Shown: positions 26,478 to 35,910, numbered from the stretch's first letter. The stretch: DNA of 64,000 nucleotides from Hymenobacter swuensis DY53 (GCF_000576555.1 NZ_CP007145.1:1-64000), one strand, 5' to 3'. Program-made: numbers and translations. The notes: generated by a model not told the origin, from the sequence alone.

Positions 26478-27218
26478 ATGCTTTCTGTCGCCGCCGAATG
26501 GTTCAGTACCTGGTTTGATTCCCCTTATTACCACCGGCTGTACCAAAACCGTGACTATGCTGAGGCCCGGGACTTTCTGAGCCGCCTACTTACGCACTTG
26601 CACCCGAAACCGGGTGCTACGTTGCTGGACCTAGCGTGCGGCAAAGGGCGCCACGCGCTGTACCTGAGCGAACAGGGCTACGGGGTAACGGGTGTGGATT
26701 TATCGGCCCAGAGTATTGCCTATGCCCGGCAGTTTGCCCATGCGCAACTGCACTTCCATGTGCATGACATGCGCGAACCGCTGCCGTACGGGCCGTTCGA
26801 TTTCGTGCTGAATCTGTTTACCAGCTTTGGCTATTTCGAGCACGAAGCCGAAAACGTGGTAGCTCTGCGCAACGCAGCAGCCACGCTGAAGCCGGGCGGT
26901 AAAATGGTGATTGACTTTCTGAATACCGAGCAGTCCATCCGGGAACTGGTGGCCCATGAAACCAAAATCGTAGACAATACGAGCTTTCACCTGTACCGTC
27001 ATTTTCACAACGATTTTATCGTGAAGGAAATCAGCTTTCTGGATGAACAGGGGCTGGAGCAACGCTTTGAGGAACGGGTGCGGGCCTTAAGCCGGGAACG
27101 GTTTGAGGAGTACTTCCGGATGGCCGGCCTGCGTCTGGCGGAAGTACTGGGCGATTATCATCTGCATCCTTTCGATCCGGCTACCAGCCCCCGAATGATT
27201 TTTGTGTTGAAAAAGTGA
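26478..27218 (+). CDS. Class I SAM-dependent methyltransferase
   Basis: A 246-residue methyltransferase. The SAM-binding motif I is LLDLACGKGRHALYL, motif II region VTGVDLSAQSIAYA, and HDMREPLPYGPFDFVLNLFTSFGYF follows, as in Bacteroidota methyltransferase-11/25 family proteins. The substrate is unknown. The start ATG 26478 gives MLSVAAEWFSTWFDSPYYHRLY, the usual N-terminus of this subgroup. It lies between two terminators and appears to be a single-gene unit. Confidence 0.88.
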   Translation: MLSVAAEWFSTWFDSPYYHRLYQNRDYAEARDFLSRLLTHLHPKPGATLLDLACGKGRHALYLSEQGYGVTGVDLSAQSIAYARQFAHAQLHFHVHDMREPLPYGPFDFVLNLFTSFGYFEHEAENVVALRNAAATLKPGGKMVIDFLNTEQSIRELVAHETKIVDNTSFHLYRHFHNDFIVKEISFLDEQGLEQRFEERVRALSRERFEEYFRMAGLRLAEVLGDYHLHPFDPATSPRMIFVLKK

Positions 27219-27334
27219 GAAAGGCAAAACTCCGCTAGCGGTCAGAGCTGTAAAGGGCTACTGGGCTGCTTATCTCCTCATTCTCTGCTTAGCCCTTCCT
27301 CACCTCTTTATCACTCCATCACTCCATCCCGACT

Positions 27335-28066
27335 ATGTGGTTTGCTGTTTTTGCGTTGTTTCTGACGGTGCTGGGAGCCGGCTGGCTGACCCGGCTGCTG
27401 CCAACGGCCCGCACCACCTGGATGAAGCCGCTGCTAGCCTTCAGTGGGGCCTACCTATTTACGCTCACAGTCACGCACCTGCTACCTGAGGCACTGCAGA
27501 TGCTGCCGGGCCACGAGGTGGGCTACTTCGTGCTGGCGGGTTTTTTCGGGCAGATGGTGCTGGAAGTATTCTCGCAGGGCGTGGAGCACGGGCATGTGCA
27601 TCATCACACGGAACACGCTGGGCGGGTGCCGTTTCTGCTGCTGTTCTCCTTGGTGCTGCATTCGTTTCTGGAAGGTAGCATCCTCATCAAAACGCCCGCC
27701 GCCGGCGACGTGAGCCAAAACTTTTACGCCATTGTGGCGGGGGTAGCCTTGCACCATATTCCGGCGGCATTTGCCCTGATGGCGGCGTTGCTGCTGCGGT
27801 TGGGTTCGTTCCGGCGGGCAATGCCGTACCTGTTGCTGTTCGCGGCGGCCGGGCCGGCAGGTATCATCGTGAGCAACTTTGTGGTGCTGGAGCAGCTGCT
27901 GACGGGCGGGCTGTATGCGGGGCTGCTGGGTTTGGTAGCCGGTAATTTTCTGCACGTATCCACCACTATCCTCTTCGAAACCAGCCCCGACCACAGCCTG
28001 AACGTCCGCAAGATGCTCGCCACGCTGGCAGGCTTGCTGCTGGCTCTGGCCGTGGATCTGGTGTAA
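27335..28066 (+). CDS. ZIP family metal transporter
   Basis: A 243-residue membrane protein with about seven to eight transmembrane segments. The His-rich loop EHGHVHHHTEHAG and the paired metal-site helices (LVLHSFLEGSIL and VAGVALHHIPAAFALM) are ZIP hallmarks; in the family they carry Zn2+ or Fe2+ into the cytoplasm. It is followed by a long-stem terminator shared with a convergent gene. Confidence 0.88.
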   Translation: MWFAVFALFLTVLGAGWLTRLLPTARTTWMKPLLAFSGAYLFTLTVTHLLPEALQMLPGHEVGYFVLAGFFGQMVLEVFSQGVEHGHVHHHTEHAGRVPFLLLFSLVLHSFLEGSILIKTPAAGDVSQNFYAIVAGVALHHIPAAFALMAALLLRLGSFRRAMPYLLLFAAAGPAGIIVSNFVVLEQLLTGGLYAGLLGLVAGNFLHVSTTILFETSPDHSLNVRKMLATLAGLLLALAVDLV

Positions 28067-28074
28067 ACACTCAA

Positions 28075-28140
28075 CCAGCTAAACGTCCCGTTCCGGATGG
28101 TTGTCGTGTGACAACTATCCGGAACGGGACGTTTAGCTGG
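28075..28140. terminator. Bidirectional long-stem terminator
   Basis: A stem of about 30 bp (28075-28104 with 28111-28140, one G-T pair) closes a 6-nt loop between the convergent ZIP and TlpA-like genes. Confidence 0.8.
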
Positions 28141-28151
28141 GTAGCCATTGG

Positions 28152-29225
28152 CTATTTCAGGGGTAGGCTCGCAAGGGCTTGCGTTAGTTCCGTGAGGTCG
28201 GAAGTGCGTGCCATCACTACCCCTTCAGGGTTCAGCAGCAGGTAAGTAGGGAAGGCCGTGATATTGTAGGTAGTCAGAACCGGGCTTTCGTCGCCGGCCA
28301 GCTCCGAGAGCTGGGGCCAGGCTGGCTGGTGCTTCCGGATGGCCCGGAGCCAAGGCATTCTGTCACGGGCGCTTTCAGCGGCTATACCCAGAAAAGCCAC
28401 CTGCTTACCGTATTGCTGATGCAGGGCCGCAACGGCGGGCATGGCCTTCAAACATGGCCCGCACCAATGGCCCCAGAAATCGAGGAGTATGTAACGGCCC
28501 TGGTAGCTGCTGAGGGAAGTGGCTACACCGGCCGTATCGGGCATGGTGAAGTGGGGAGCCGTTTTGCCAACTACCGGCATATCACGCAGAATGGTGAGCC
28601 GCCGGGCAACTTCGCGCCCCTGCACAGTGGTTTGCACGGGTTTCGGTAGCTGATTATACAGGGCCTGGTAGGTGGATAGCTGTGCATCGTCGTAGCGGGT
28701 CTGCCACAGCAGAATTTCGGCAGCGACCCGCGACGCCCGGTGCTTCCGCACGAAATCCAGGGACTCCTGGACGCGCTGCTGGCGTAGCGGAACGGTGGAC
28801 TGGCCGGCGCGCAGTGCCTGTCGTATTTTTGCCTCGAAGGGCCATTCTACCTGCTGGTGATACTGCGTGAGGATGGCATTGTCAGGCGTACCGGTGATGA
28901 CCAGCTGGTGCGGCGCAGCAGCGTTGCCGCTGACCTGCAGGTTGCCGGGCTCGTACCAGAACGTTGTCCAGTGGCTGCGGTCAATTACCAGTTCAACCAG
29001 CCCGTCATCCGAGGGCCGGGCAGTGTAATGGAACTGGTCGTTGATGGCTCGTACGGTGTCGGCGTGCGCCACGCCCTGCTGCTGGTAGCGGAAGATGATG
29101 GGCTGGTGACCAAGGCCTGTGATGGTACCCGACAACTGGCAGCGAACCGGCGGAACAGGACAGGGTGAACCTGTGGAATAGGAAATCAGCAGGCCGGATA
29201 AGGCCAATAGCGCAACAGAGTACAT
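28152..29225 (-). CDS. TlpA-like thioredoxin-fold lipoprotein or exported protein
   Basis: A 357-residue exported protein. The N-terminal half resembles the DUF4369 domain often fused to TlpA-type proteins in Bacteroidota. The C-terminal half is a thioredoxin fold with the redox motif WCGPC in YILLDFWGHWCGPCLKAMPA, and the cis-Pro region ITAFPTYLLLNPEG. Such proteins reduce or isomerise periplasmic disulfides or serve cytochrome maturation. A hydrophobic N-terminus (VALLALSGLLISYS) acts as signal. It stands alone. Confidence 0.87.
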   Translation of the reverse strand: MYSVALLALSGLLISYSTGSPCPVPPVRCQLSGTITGLGHQPIIFRYQQQGVAHADTVRAINDQFHYTARPSDDGLVELVIDRSHWTTFWYEPGNLQVSGNAAAPHQLVITGTPDNAILTQYHQQVEWPFEAKIRQALRAGQSTVPLRQQRVQESLDFVRKHRASRVAAEILLWQTRYDDAQLSTYQALYNQLPKPVQTTVQGREVARRLTILRDMPVVGKTAPHFTMPDTAGVATSLSSYQGRYILLDFWGHWCGPCLKAMPAVAALHQQYGKQVAFLGIAAESARDRMPWLRAIRKHQPAWPQLSELAGDESPVLTTYNITAFPTYLLLNPEGVVMARTSDLTELTQALASLPLK

Positions 29226-29308
29226 AGCGAATGAGCGGGGGGGACGAACAGATGGACACGAGCAACAGGTAACAGATAGGGCGGAAATTCAACAAAGGCA
29301 ATGATAAC

Positions 29309-29345
29309 AAAAAAGCGGCCCGCTCAATTGAGCGGGCCGCTTTTT
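29309..29345. terminator. Terminator with 26-bp perfect palindrome
   Basis: The palindrome at 29315-29340 (AATT at its centre) is flanked by six A and five T, so it can stop transcription in both directions. It lies just beyond the ompA-family gene end. Confidence 0.85.
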
Positions 29346-29367
29346 CAGTGGCTGGGCCGGGGCGGAA

Positions 29368-30945
29368 TTACTTCCGGCGCACGGGAGCTTTTTTCACGGG
29401 AGCTTTTTTCACCGGAGCCTTGGGAGCGGCTTTCACCGGGGCAGCCGGAATTTCGGGAGCCGGGCCGTATTTGGTTTCGGCGGGGTTCGGGTCACCGGGA
29501 AGGTACACGTCGAACTCTACGCGGCGGTTGATGGCACGACCGGCATCGGTGGCGTTGGTGGCAATGGGCTTGGTTTCACCGTAGCCATGCGACACAATAC
29601 GGTCTTCGGTGATACCCTTGCGCAGCATGTACGCCCGGGCCGAAGCAGCACGCTCATCCGACAGACGCAGGTTGTAAGCGTCGTCGCCTTTGTTATCGGC
29701 GTGGGCCGAAATGCCGAGGAAGTAGTCGGGGTAGTCGTTCAGGATTTTCACCAGCCCATCGAGCGTCGGGAACGAAATGGGCTTCAGCGTCGCCTTATCG
29801 AACTCAAACTGGATGAACTTGGTGGCTTCCTGCAGGCGCTTCTTCTCTTCTACCTTCATCTCCGGGCAGCCTTTGTTCGAGGCGGGGCCGGGGCGGTTGG
29901 GGCAGCGGTCCTGGTAATCTGGCACACCGTCACCGTCGGTATCTACAGGGCAGCCGTTGGCGTCTACTTTCGTTCCGCCGGGGGTGTCGGGGCACTTATC
30001 GTTCTGGTCGATTACGCCGTCGTTATCCGAGTCGGGGCAGCCTTGCAGTTCGGCTTTGCCAGGGGTATCGGGGCATTTGTCGTCCCCGTCGCGGATGCCG
30101 TCACCGTCGCGGTCCGGGCAGCCTTCCAGCGTGGCCAGGCCTTTCTCGGTGGGGCACTTATCCTGGTAATCCGGAACACCGTCGCCGTCACCATCCAGCG
30201 GGCAGCCATTCATATCTACTGCCACACCGGCAGGAGTGCCGGGGCATTTGTCCTTTTTGTCGGAAACCCCGTCGTTGTCTTCGTCCTTAACTTTTCCCAG
30301 GTTCACGTTCAGGCCCACGGTGTGCTGTAGGAACCGGTCGTCAAACTTGTTGTCGTCGCGGGGTTCTACGCCGTCGATGTTGGCATTCAGCGGAATGTGC
30401 TGGCCGGTCTGGATAAACAGGGTAACGGCATCACCGAGGTGGAAGTCGATACCAGCGGCTCCGAACAAGTCGAAATGGTTTTTATCGTTGGCAATATTCT
30501 CGCTTACCCCGTTCTGGTTAAACGTTCCCTCGCGGCTCATGTAGGAGAGGCCGGGAGCAGCCAGCAGGTAGGGGCGCACCGGCGAGTCTTCGCCGAATAG
30601 CTTGAATTTCAGCCCCAGGTTCACATTCACCACGTTGGTGGAGAAATTGCTGCCGAAATACGGGGCGCTGTTCGGTGCGTTCTTCTTGAACTCAACGTAG
30701 TTTCCGCTCAACTGCACATCCAGGCCCTTCGAGATGTAGCGGCTGAAGGTGATGCCGGGGGCGTACTTGTTTTCGCTCCAGTCCCAGTAGTCGGAACCGA
30801 AGTTACCCTTGTACTGCATGGCACTCACGTTGATACCGATGGCCGTTTTGCGGTCAGCCGTTTGGGCTTGAGTGAGGTGAGGGGCTAAAGCGCAGGCCGA
30901 CAGGCCCAGCAACAGCACCTTCGGGAGGGGAAGGCGTGGAGGCAT
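29368..30945 (-). CDS. OmpA family outer-membrane protein with TSP type-3 repeats
   Basis: A 525-residue protein: signal peptide, an N-terminal beta-barrel (about 25-220), calcium-binding thrombospondin type-3 repeats (about 222-375, recurring DxDxDGVxD and DKCPxTPG), and an OmpA peptidoglycan-binding domain (about 385-495) with the conserved NLRLSDERA and NRRVEFDV. It should link the outer membrane to the cell wall. The end is a Lys/Ala/Pro-rich tail (APVKKAPVKKAPVRRK), common in Bacteroidota OmpA proteins. It is probably highly expressed and has its own strong terminator. Confidence 0.93.
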   Translation of the reverse strand: MPPRLPLPKVLLLGLSACALAPHLTQAQTADRKTAIGINVSAMQYKGNFGSDYWDWSENKYAPGITFSRYISKGLDVQLSGNYVEFKKNAPNSAPYFGSNFSTNVVNVNLGLKFKLFGEDSPVRPYLLAAPGLSYMSREGTFNQNGVSENIANDKNHFDLFGAAGIDFHLGDAVTLFIQTGQHIPLNANIDGVEPRDDNKFDDRFLQHTVGLNVNLGKVKDEDNDGVSDKKDKCPGTPAGVAVDMNGCPLDGDGDGVPDYQDKCPTEKGLATLEGCPDRDGDGIRDGDDKCPDTPGKAELQGCPDSDNDGVIDQNDKCPDTPGGTKVDANGCPVDTDGDGVPDYQDRCPNRPGPASNKGCPEMKVEEKKRLQEATKFIQFEFDKATLKPISFPTLDGLVKILNDYPDYFLGISAHADNKGDDAYNLRLSDERAASARAYMLRKGITEDRIVSHGYGETKPIATNATDAGRAINRRVEFDVYLPGDPNPAETKYGPAPEIPAAPVKAAPKAPVKKAPVKKAPVRRK

Positions 30946-31131
30946 AAGAAAGTGGAAAAAGGTGGCTTGGGAAGAGTGCCTGCCAGGCAGGCCGGGCTTT
31001 TATACCTCAACGGCAGAGAAAAGTTGTGCCGCATATCCAAGTTTGCCTTGGGAGGTTGCAAATGCCACGGTTTTTTCCTGTGCTACAGCTATATAGCGCA
31101 ACCTTAGTATCCACACCTCTGCTATTCCGGG

Positions 31132-31455
31132 CTAATACTCCAGCATCGGGCCGGAGCCGTGCAGAAATACCTCTAACTGCTGTACCCGGGCCCGTTGCTG
31201 CACTAGCTCCAGCTGCAACTGCTCCAGCCGCTGGCGCATGGCCAGCACCACTTCCAGGCTGTCTTTGCTCAGGCCCAGTTCATGGTAGAGGCGGGCCACC
31301 CGGGCTACGTGCAGCGGCTCATCATGCAGGGCATCGGGTACGTTGGGAGCGGGGTGCAGTACGCCCAACTCCACGAAGTCGCGCACGTCCGTTTCGCTGA
31401 GGCCGTAACGGGTAGCGCAGTCATGAAAAGTAATGGTGATGATGTGCGTTTCCAT
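31132..31455 (-). CDS. cbpM: Chaperone modulator CbpM-like protein
   Basis: A 107-residue MerR-like helical protein: ITITFHDCATRYGLSETDVRDFVELGVL, then a long C-terminal helix. It matches CbpM, which binds the J-domain of CbpA and restrains it. It lies 51 bp downstream of the cbpA gene on the same strand, the standard cbpA-cbpM order, which strengthens the call. A stand-alone MerR-type regulator is the alternative. Confidence 0.8.
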   Translation of the reverse strand: METHIITITFHDCATRYGLSETDVRDFVELGVLHPAPNVPDALHDEPLHVARVARLYHELGLSKDSLEVVLAMRQRLEQLQLELVQQRARVQQLEVFLHGSGPMLEY

Positions 31456-31506
31456 AGCAGATGCCGGTTGGTGGTAAGGCAGAACTGGATGAAATTTTCG
31501 GGGCGC

Positions 31507-32415
31507 TTACTTCCGCAAGTCGGCCAGCTGGCGAAACAAGGTCTTCTCCTGGTCGGTGAGCTGCTGCGGCAGCGTGAGGCTCAGGCGTAAGTACAGGTCG
31601 CCGAACTGGCCTGGTTGGCGGTAGACCGGAAAGCCCTTGCCGCGCAGGCGCAGGCGGGTACCGTTTTGGGTTTCGGGCTTGATGGTAATTTTTACCGGTC
31701 CCGAGAGGGTTTCTACAGTATGCTCGCCGCCCAGCAGTGCCGTGTAGATGCTGATGGGTACGTCCATCGTCAGGTCGGAGCCGTTGCGGGAGTAGCGGGC
31801 AGCGGGCCGGATGCGGAGCGTGATGTACAAGGAGCCGCTGGGGCCGCCATTGCGGCCGGGCGCACCCTGGTCGCGCAGCCGGATAGCCTGGCCATCCTCT
31901 ACGCCCGGCTGAATGGTGATCCGCAGACTTTTGCCGTTGACGGTGAGGGTGCGCGGACCACCCTGGTAGGCGTCTTCGAGGGACAGTTCCAGCTCGGCCT
32001 GATAGTCCTGGCCGGCGCGGGGGCGGGCGCTACCGCCCTGGCTGCCCCCCATACCGCCAAACACGGAGCCGAAGAAGTCCGAGAAATCGGCTCCGCCAAA
32101 CGGGTCGCTGCCCCCGCCGCCCTGCGCGTACTGCGACCAATCGAAGCCGCCGCCCCCGGCGCTGCCGCGGCCTGCGCCGGCCTGCTGGTAGCGTTGCCAG
32201 TCGGCTCCCAGCTGATCATACTTCTGGCGCTTGTCATCGTCGCTGAGCACCTCGTTGGCCTCGTTGATTTCCTTGAATTTGCGCTCAGCCTCGGGGTTAT
32301 TGGGGTTTACATCAGGATGGTACTGGCGGGCCAGCTTACGGTAGGCCTTCTTGATCTGGTCTTTGGTGGCCGTCTTCCCGACGCCCAGCGTTTGGTAATA
32401 GTCCTGGTAGTCCAC
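31507..32415 (-). CDS. cbpA: DnaJ-class co-chaperone CbpA
   Basis: A 302-residue J-domain protein: the J domain (about 1-70) has HPD at residues 33-35, followed by a Gly/Phe/Ser-rich linker (about 75-130) and two DnaJ C-terminal domains (ending [13 protein letters not shown]). There is no zinc finger, which sets it apart from DnaJ and suits the CbpA type. It should stimulate DnaK ATPase. Its neighbour cbpM encodes the matching modulator. Confidence 0.9.
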   Translation of the reverse strand: MDYQDYYQTLGVGKTATKDQIKKAYRKLARQYHPDVNPNNPEAERKFKEINEANEVLSDDDKRQKYDQLGADWQRYQQAGAGRGSAGGGGFDWSQYAQGGGGSDPFGGADFSDFFGSVFGGMGGSQGGSARPRAGQDYQAELELSLEDAYQGGPRTLTVNGKSLRITIQPGVEDGQAIRLRDQGAPGRNGGPSGSLYITLRIRPAARYSRNGSDLTMDVPISIYTALLGGEHTVETLSGPVKITIKPETQNGTRLRLRGKGFPVYRQPGQFGDLYLRLSLTLPQQLTDQEKTLFRQLADLRK

Positions 32416-32619
32416 AGTGGTTGTTGGGCGAAAAGCGGGAGGAAAAGAAGCCGGTAGCAGCGGCTGAAATATAGCCCTATCAGATTTGAAACGAATACGC
32501 GCGGCGCGGGGTTACCGGCCCAACCGCCGCTGAAAAATAGCGTAGGATTCGTAGTTTAGGCGGCGTACCTATAATGCCGTTATTTCCCACCTTCTCTAAT
32601 TCCCCACCCCCCTCTTGTT

Positions 32620-33033
32620 ATGAACCAATATCGTACTCTCGTGGCGGCCCTGCTACTTGTCGGTGCCGCCTCGCTCACGGCTGAGGCCCAGACTAAAGTG
32701 GCCCCGCGCAAAGCAGTGCAGCCCCGGCCCCGCGCCGCCGCCCCCAAAGGCGAAACCATGAAGGACGGCTTCCTAATGAAGGACGGCAAAGTAATGGTCA
32801 CCCGGGATGCGCACACCGAAGTGCTGGCCTCGGAAACTGCCCTGGTCAACGGCACCAAAGTAAACGGCAACGGCACCGTAACCCTGGCCGATGGTACCAC
32901 CGCTACCCTGAAGGAAGGTGACTACGTTTCGCTGACTGGCCGCATGACCACGATGGCCATGAAAGCTGAGCAGGATAGCCTGATGCAGCTGGCCAAAAAC
33001 GGCAAGGGCAAAGTTAAAATGAAGAAAAAGTAA
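32620..33033 (+). CDS. DUF6799-like secreted protein
   Basis: A 137-residue protein with a signal peptide (cleavage near TAEA-Q) and two repeats of a small beta unit: MKDGFLMKDGKVMVTRDAH and GNGTVTLADGTTATLKEGDYVSLTGRM. This is the DUF6799 form seen in Hymenobacter-like genomes. The C-terminus is very basic (KGKVKMKKK). Function is unknown. A perfect-stem terminator follows. Confidence 0.8.
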   Translation: MNQYRTLVAALLLVGAASLTAEAQTKVAPRKAVQPRPRAAAPKGETMKDGFLMKDGKVMVTRDAHTEVLASETALVNGTKVNGNGTVTLADGTTATLKEGDYVSLTGRMTTMAMKAEQDSLMQLAKNGKGKVKMKKK

Positions 33034-33072
33034 GAAACAGGAAAGCCCGGCAACGCACCAGGCATCCTGCTG

Positions 33073-33116
33073 GCACACAGGGACCGGACGGCTCAGGTTG
33101 TCCGGTCCCTGTGTGC
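33073..33116. terminator. Bidirectional terminator with 17-bp perfect stem
   Basis: Positions 33073-33089 pair with 33100-33116 around a 10-nt loop between convergent genes; the next gene stop is 2 bp away. There is no long T tract. Confidence 0.65.
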
Positions 33117-33117
33117 G

Positions 33118-33321
33118 TTAGCGCCGGCCGCTTTGGGTGTAATCCTCGAAAATGAGCGCCACTTCGGCCGCGTCCTTGGCTTCCACTACCTCATCCATCA
33201 CAAATTGAATTTCGGTTTCGCTCCAACCCTGGGCTTCGGCGGCTTTTACAAACACGCCCAGTTGAGTAAACCGGTCGGCCTCAGCGGGCACAGTCCATTG
33301 TACTTTCTTGCGGATACGCAT
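33118..33321 (-). CDS. Small hypothetical protein
   Basis: A 67-residue soluble acidic protein, MRIRKKVQWTVPAEADRFTQ at the start and a predicted helical body (ETEIQFVMDEVVEAKDAAEVALIFEDY). No family is recognised. It is tightly spaced (22 bp) after the RlpA-like gene and is likely in one operon with it and the GH25 gene. Confidence 0.7.
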   Translation of the reverse strand: MRIRKKVQWTVPAEADRFTQLGVFVKAAEAQGWSETEIQFVMDEVVEAKDAAEVALIFEDYTQSGRR

Positions 33322-33343
33322 CGGGGAAAAGAAAAAGGGAAGA

Positions 33344-33733
33344 TTATCGGGCCTTACGCACCACTTTCAGCTCTACCGGGGCTACGCCATCCTCCACAAT
33401 GCCAATTTTGCGGGCGGCTTTCTTCGATAAGTCGATGATGCGGCCTTTGGCGTGGGGGCCCCGGTCGGTAACGGTGACTTTCACGGAGCGGTGGTTGCGC
33501 GGATTGGTAACGCGCACCACCGTGCCGAAAGGCAGCGTATTGTGGGCGGCCGTACGTTGCCCGGCCCGGTACACCGTACCGCTGGCCGTTTTACGGCCGT
33601 CGAATTTGTCGGCGTAAAAAGAGGCTTTGCCTGACTGAGTGAAAGCCCCGGAACTACCCGCGCAGCTGGTCAGCAGCGCGGCGGCAAGCAGGCAAACGGC
33701 CCCGGAACCTACCCGAAAAACAGCAGTGCACAT
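33344..33733 (-). CDS. RlpA-like double-psi beta-barrel lipoprotein
   Basis: A 129-residue lipoprotein (lipobox LLTSC) with one RlpA-like domain: SGKASFYADKFDGRKTASG, then NTLPFGTVVRVTNPRNHRSVKVTVTDRGPHAKGRIIDLS. RlpA proteins bind or cleave denuded glycan strands at the septum in some bacteria. No SPOR domain is present. It lies 14 bp after the GH25 lysozyme gene, suggesting a joint cell-wall role. Confidence 0.88.
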   Translation of the reverse strand: MCTAVFRVGSGAVCLLAAALLTSCAGSSGAFTQSGKASFYADKFDGRKTASGTVYRAGQRTAAHNTLPFGTVVRVTNPRNHRSVKVTVTDRGPHAKGRIIDLSKKAARKIGIVEDGVAPVELKVVRKAR

Positions 33734-33747
33734 AGGAAAAAGCAGAA

Positions 33748-34578
33748 TTAGTTGGGCACCGGCCCCCGCCCGCGCGGTGGAATACGCATGGCCAAGAGCC
33801 GCTGAAAATTGCCCTGAAACACATTGAAATCCACCGTGCCCCGAATGCCGGGCACGTACGCCTCATCGGAATGCTGCCAGATGATCCATTTCTCGCGGGG
33901 CAGGCGGGGCTGGCTTACCTCGTAGTGTGCCAGCCACAGCGGATACTTATCGAAATGGCCCGCCAAGTGCCGCTTATAGAAGCTGTAGTTGGAGTACAGA
34001 ATAGGCCGCACCCCGTAGTGGCGTTCCACCAGCCGCAACCAGGTCGCCACGCCCTGGCGCATCTGCGCTACATCATGAAAGTTGGCATGTTCTACATCCA
34101 GCACCGGTGGCAGGTCGCCGGGAGCCAGCGGTACGGTACGGGTAAAGAGGTTCGCCTGACGGGTAGCATCGTAGTTGGGCTGAAAGTAATGATAAGCACC
34201 CCGATACACGCCCGCCCGTTGCGCCCCGCGCCAGTTGCGCTGAAACCGGTTGTCGCGCAGCGTAACGCCTTCCGTGGCCTTGATGAAGGCAAACCGCACC
34301 CGGTGGCTAGCTACCAGCGGCCAGTTGATGTTGCCCTGATACGCCGAAACATCAATGCCATGCACGGAGTAGCCGGCCAGCAACGGCGTTTTCTCGCGAC
34401 CCGTGAGGTAGCGGCTGATAAACGAGGCATAAGCGCGGCGCACATGCCGGTTAATCTGCCGCTGATACCGGCCGTACCCGAGCAGGCCCAGCAACAGCAA
34501 ACCCAGGAGGGCCAGCGGCAGCACGCGCCGCCACAAAGGGCGGGCAGCGGGCGAAGAACGACGGGAGGATGCAGGCAT
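33748..34578 (-). CDS. Glycoside hydrolase family 25 (lysozyme-like) membrane protein
   Basis: A 276-residue protein with an N-terminal membrane anchor (about 17-35) and a GH25 catalytic domain (about 65-270). Active-site blocks are VHGIDVSAYQGNINW and the DVEHAN motif, followed by YGVRPILYSNYSFY and the final WQHSDEAYVPGIRGTVDFNVF. It should hydrolyse peptidoglycan glycan strands. It is first in a three-gene minus-strand unit with the RlpA-like protein and a small hypothetical protein. Confidence 0.9.
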   Translation of the reverse strand: MPASSRRSSPAARPLWRRVLPLALLGLLLLGLLGYGRYQRQINRHVRRAYASFISRYLTGREKTPLLAGYSVHGIDVSAYQGNINWPLVASHRVRFAFIKATEGVTLRDNRFQRNWRGAQRAGVYRGAYHYFQPNYDATRQANLFTRTVPLAPGDLPPVLDVEHANFHDVAQMRQGVATWLRLVERHYGVRPILYSNYSFYKRHLAGHFDKYPLWLAHYEVSQPRLPREKWIIWQHSDEAYVPGIRGTVDFNVFQGNFQRLLAMRIPPRGRGPVPN

Positions 34579-34712
34579 AAGAGGAAGCCGGTAGTTGCCA
34601 AAGGTAACGTCAGGCGGGGCTTTTCTGGTGCCCGGCCCAACTGAAAACCCGCCGGCCCGCTGCAGAAAGCCCCGGGGTTTTTCGCAATTTTGCCACGTAT
34701 CTTTCTGTTGCC

Positions 34713-35006
34713 ATGCCCAACCTATCCAATCTGCCCCAGGACGCCCGCGACGAATCGGGCCGCCTCATACGGGAACTGCACGGCGTTACGCTGGCCCAGA
34801 TTCTGGAGTATCTGGTAGCGGCTTACGGCTGGCCGGAGCTGGACAGCCGCATCCGCATCAACTGCTTCGCCGTGAATCCGAGTATCAAATCCAGCCTCAC
34901 CTTTTTGCGCCGCACTCCCTGGGCCCGCGCCAAAGTGGAAGAGCTCTACGTGCAAACCCGCACCGCCGAGGTCCTGGGTCATAAATTAGGGAGCAGAGGT
35001 AAGTAA
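34713..35006 (+). CDS. VF530 family DNA-binding protein (DUF2132)
   Basis: A 97-residue helical protein matching the VF530 family: LHGVTLAQILEYLVAAYGWPELDSRIRINCFAVNPSIKSSLTFLRRTPWARAKVEELY is the whole conserved block. A solved relative suggested DNA binding, but the role is not known. It stands alone; the start follows a T-rich stretch with a partial -7 match. Confidence 0.88.
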   Translation: MPNLSNLPQDARDESGRLIRELHGVTLAQILEYLVAAYGWPELDSRIRINCFAVNPSIKSSLTFLRRTPWARAKVEELYVQTRTAEVLGHKLGSRGK

Positions 35007-35105
35007 CAGGGGCGTTTTATAGGGCGAGAAGTTTCTGCCACGCTGTGCATCCTCTCACCCACACCCCCTCATACGGTTTTAACCGCACACCATACTCTCT
35101 TGCAC

Positions 35106-35432
35106 ATGGCTGACGTACAGGAAAAAAATGGCCCGATGGCGGTAGTAGCCGGGGCGGCGCTATTCGTGGTGTTTGAAGTGGGCGCGTATTACCTGCTGAA
35201 ATTTGCTACATCCGGCTTGGGCATCCAAGACCAGATGCAGCCCGAAAATACCATTGTGAGCAATTGGGTGAAGACAGTGGTATTTCTGCTGCTGCACCTG
35301 GCCTTGGTCATCGTGGCTTTTCTGGTGCTTAGTAACCAGCTACCCCGCCGGTTCCGGAGTCAGTTGATGGGTTGGGTATACCTGGCCATTGGCATGAGCT
35401 TCGTGTTGCTGTGGCCGTTGTTTGATTACTAA
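35106..35432 (+). CDS. Small integral membrane protein
   Basis: A 108-residue protein with three predicted membrane segments (about residues 13-33, 58-80 and 89-107). No family is recognised. ATG 35106 is chosen; a TTG two codons upstream is possible. It is separated from VF530 by about 100 bp without clear signals. Confidence 0.7.
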   Translation: MADVQEKNGPMAVVAGAALFVVFEVGAYYLLKFATSGLGIQDQMQPENTIVSNWVKTVVFLLLHLALVIVAFLVLSNQLPRRFRSQLMGWVYLAIGMSFVLLWPLFDY

Positions 35433-35451
35433 AACAATGTCCGAAGGCACG

Positions 35452-35478
35452 AAAAAGCCACTGCGGGGTGGCAGTGGC
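35452..35478 (-). terminator. Intrinsic terminator of the Hsp20 gene
   Basis: GCCACTGC (35457-35464) pairs with GCAGTGGC (35471-35478). Five A on the plus strand form the T tract for the minus-strand gene that ends at 35530. Confidence 0.65.
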
Positions 35479-35529
35479 GGGTGAAACCATGAGCCGGTCG
35501 GTCCCGGCTATATAGGCAGCTTACGAAGG

Positions 35530-35910
35530 TTAACGCTGCTTGATATTGATTTCGCGGGGCTCGGGGCTGGCCTGGTACGGAATGCGCACCTGCAATTCCT
35601 GGCCCTCAAACACGGCATCAATACGGGCCAGGTCGAGGCCGGCGGGCAGTTGCAGCACCCGACTGAACAAAGGCGCGGCCAACTGGTCTTCGGGCGAGTG
35701 ACGGAATTCGGCGAAAACCGTCAGCACATTCTCGTTTAGTACCACGTGGAAGTTTTCGGGGCTTACCGACGGAACCGCTACCCGTACCACCACGCCTTTC
35801 TTCTGCTTGTCAATCCGCATAGCGGCCTGCGCAATACCACCACCCAATGTGTTAAACAGGTTGAGTTGCGGGGCTATGTTGCGGATAAAATCTTTGCTGA
35901 TCAGGTTCAT
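35530..35910 (-). CDS. Hsp20 / alpha-crystallin-like small heat shock protein
   Basis: A 126-residue protein with a divergent alpha-crystallin domain (about 35-122): KKGVVVRVAVPSVSPENFHVVLNENVLTVFAEF and LPAGLDLARIDAVFEGQELQVRIPY. Usual small heat shock proteins hold unfolded proteins. The C-terminal I-x-I anchor appears as the terminal INIK. The upstream gap (35911-36141) contains no clear heat-shock operator. Confidence 0.82.
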   Translation of the reverse strand: MNLISKDFIRNIAPQLNLFNTLGGGIAQAAMRIDKQKKGVVVRVAVPSVSPENFHVVLNENVLTVFAEFRHSPEDQLAAPLFSRVLQLPAGLDLARIDAVFEGQELQVRIPYQASPEPREINIKQR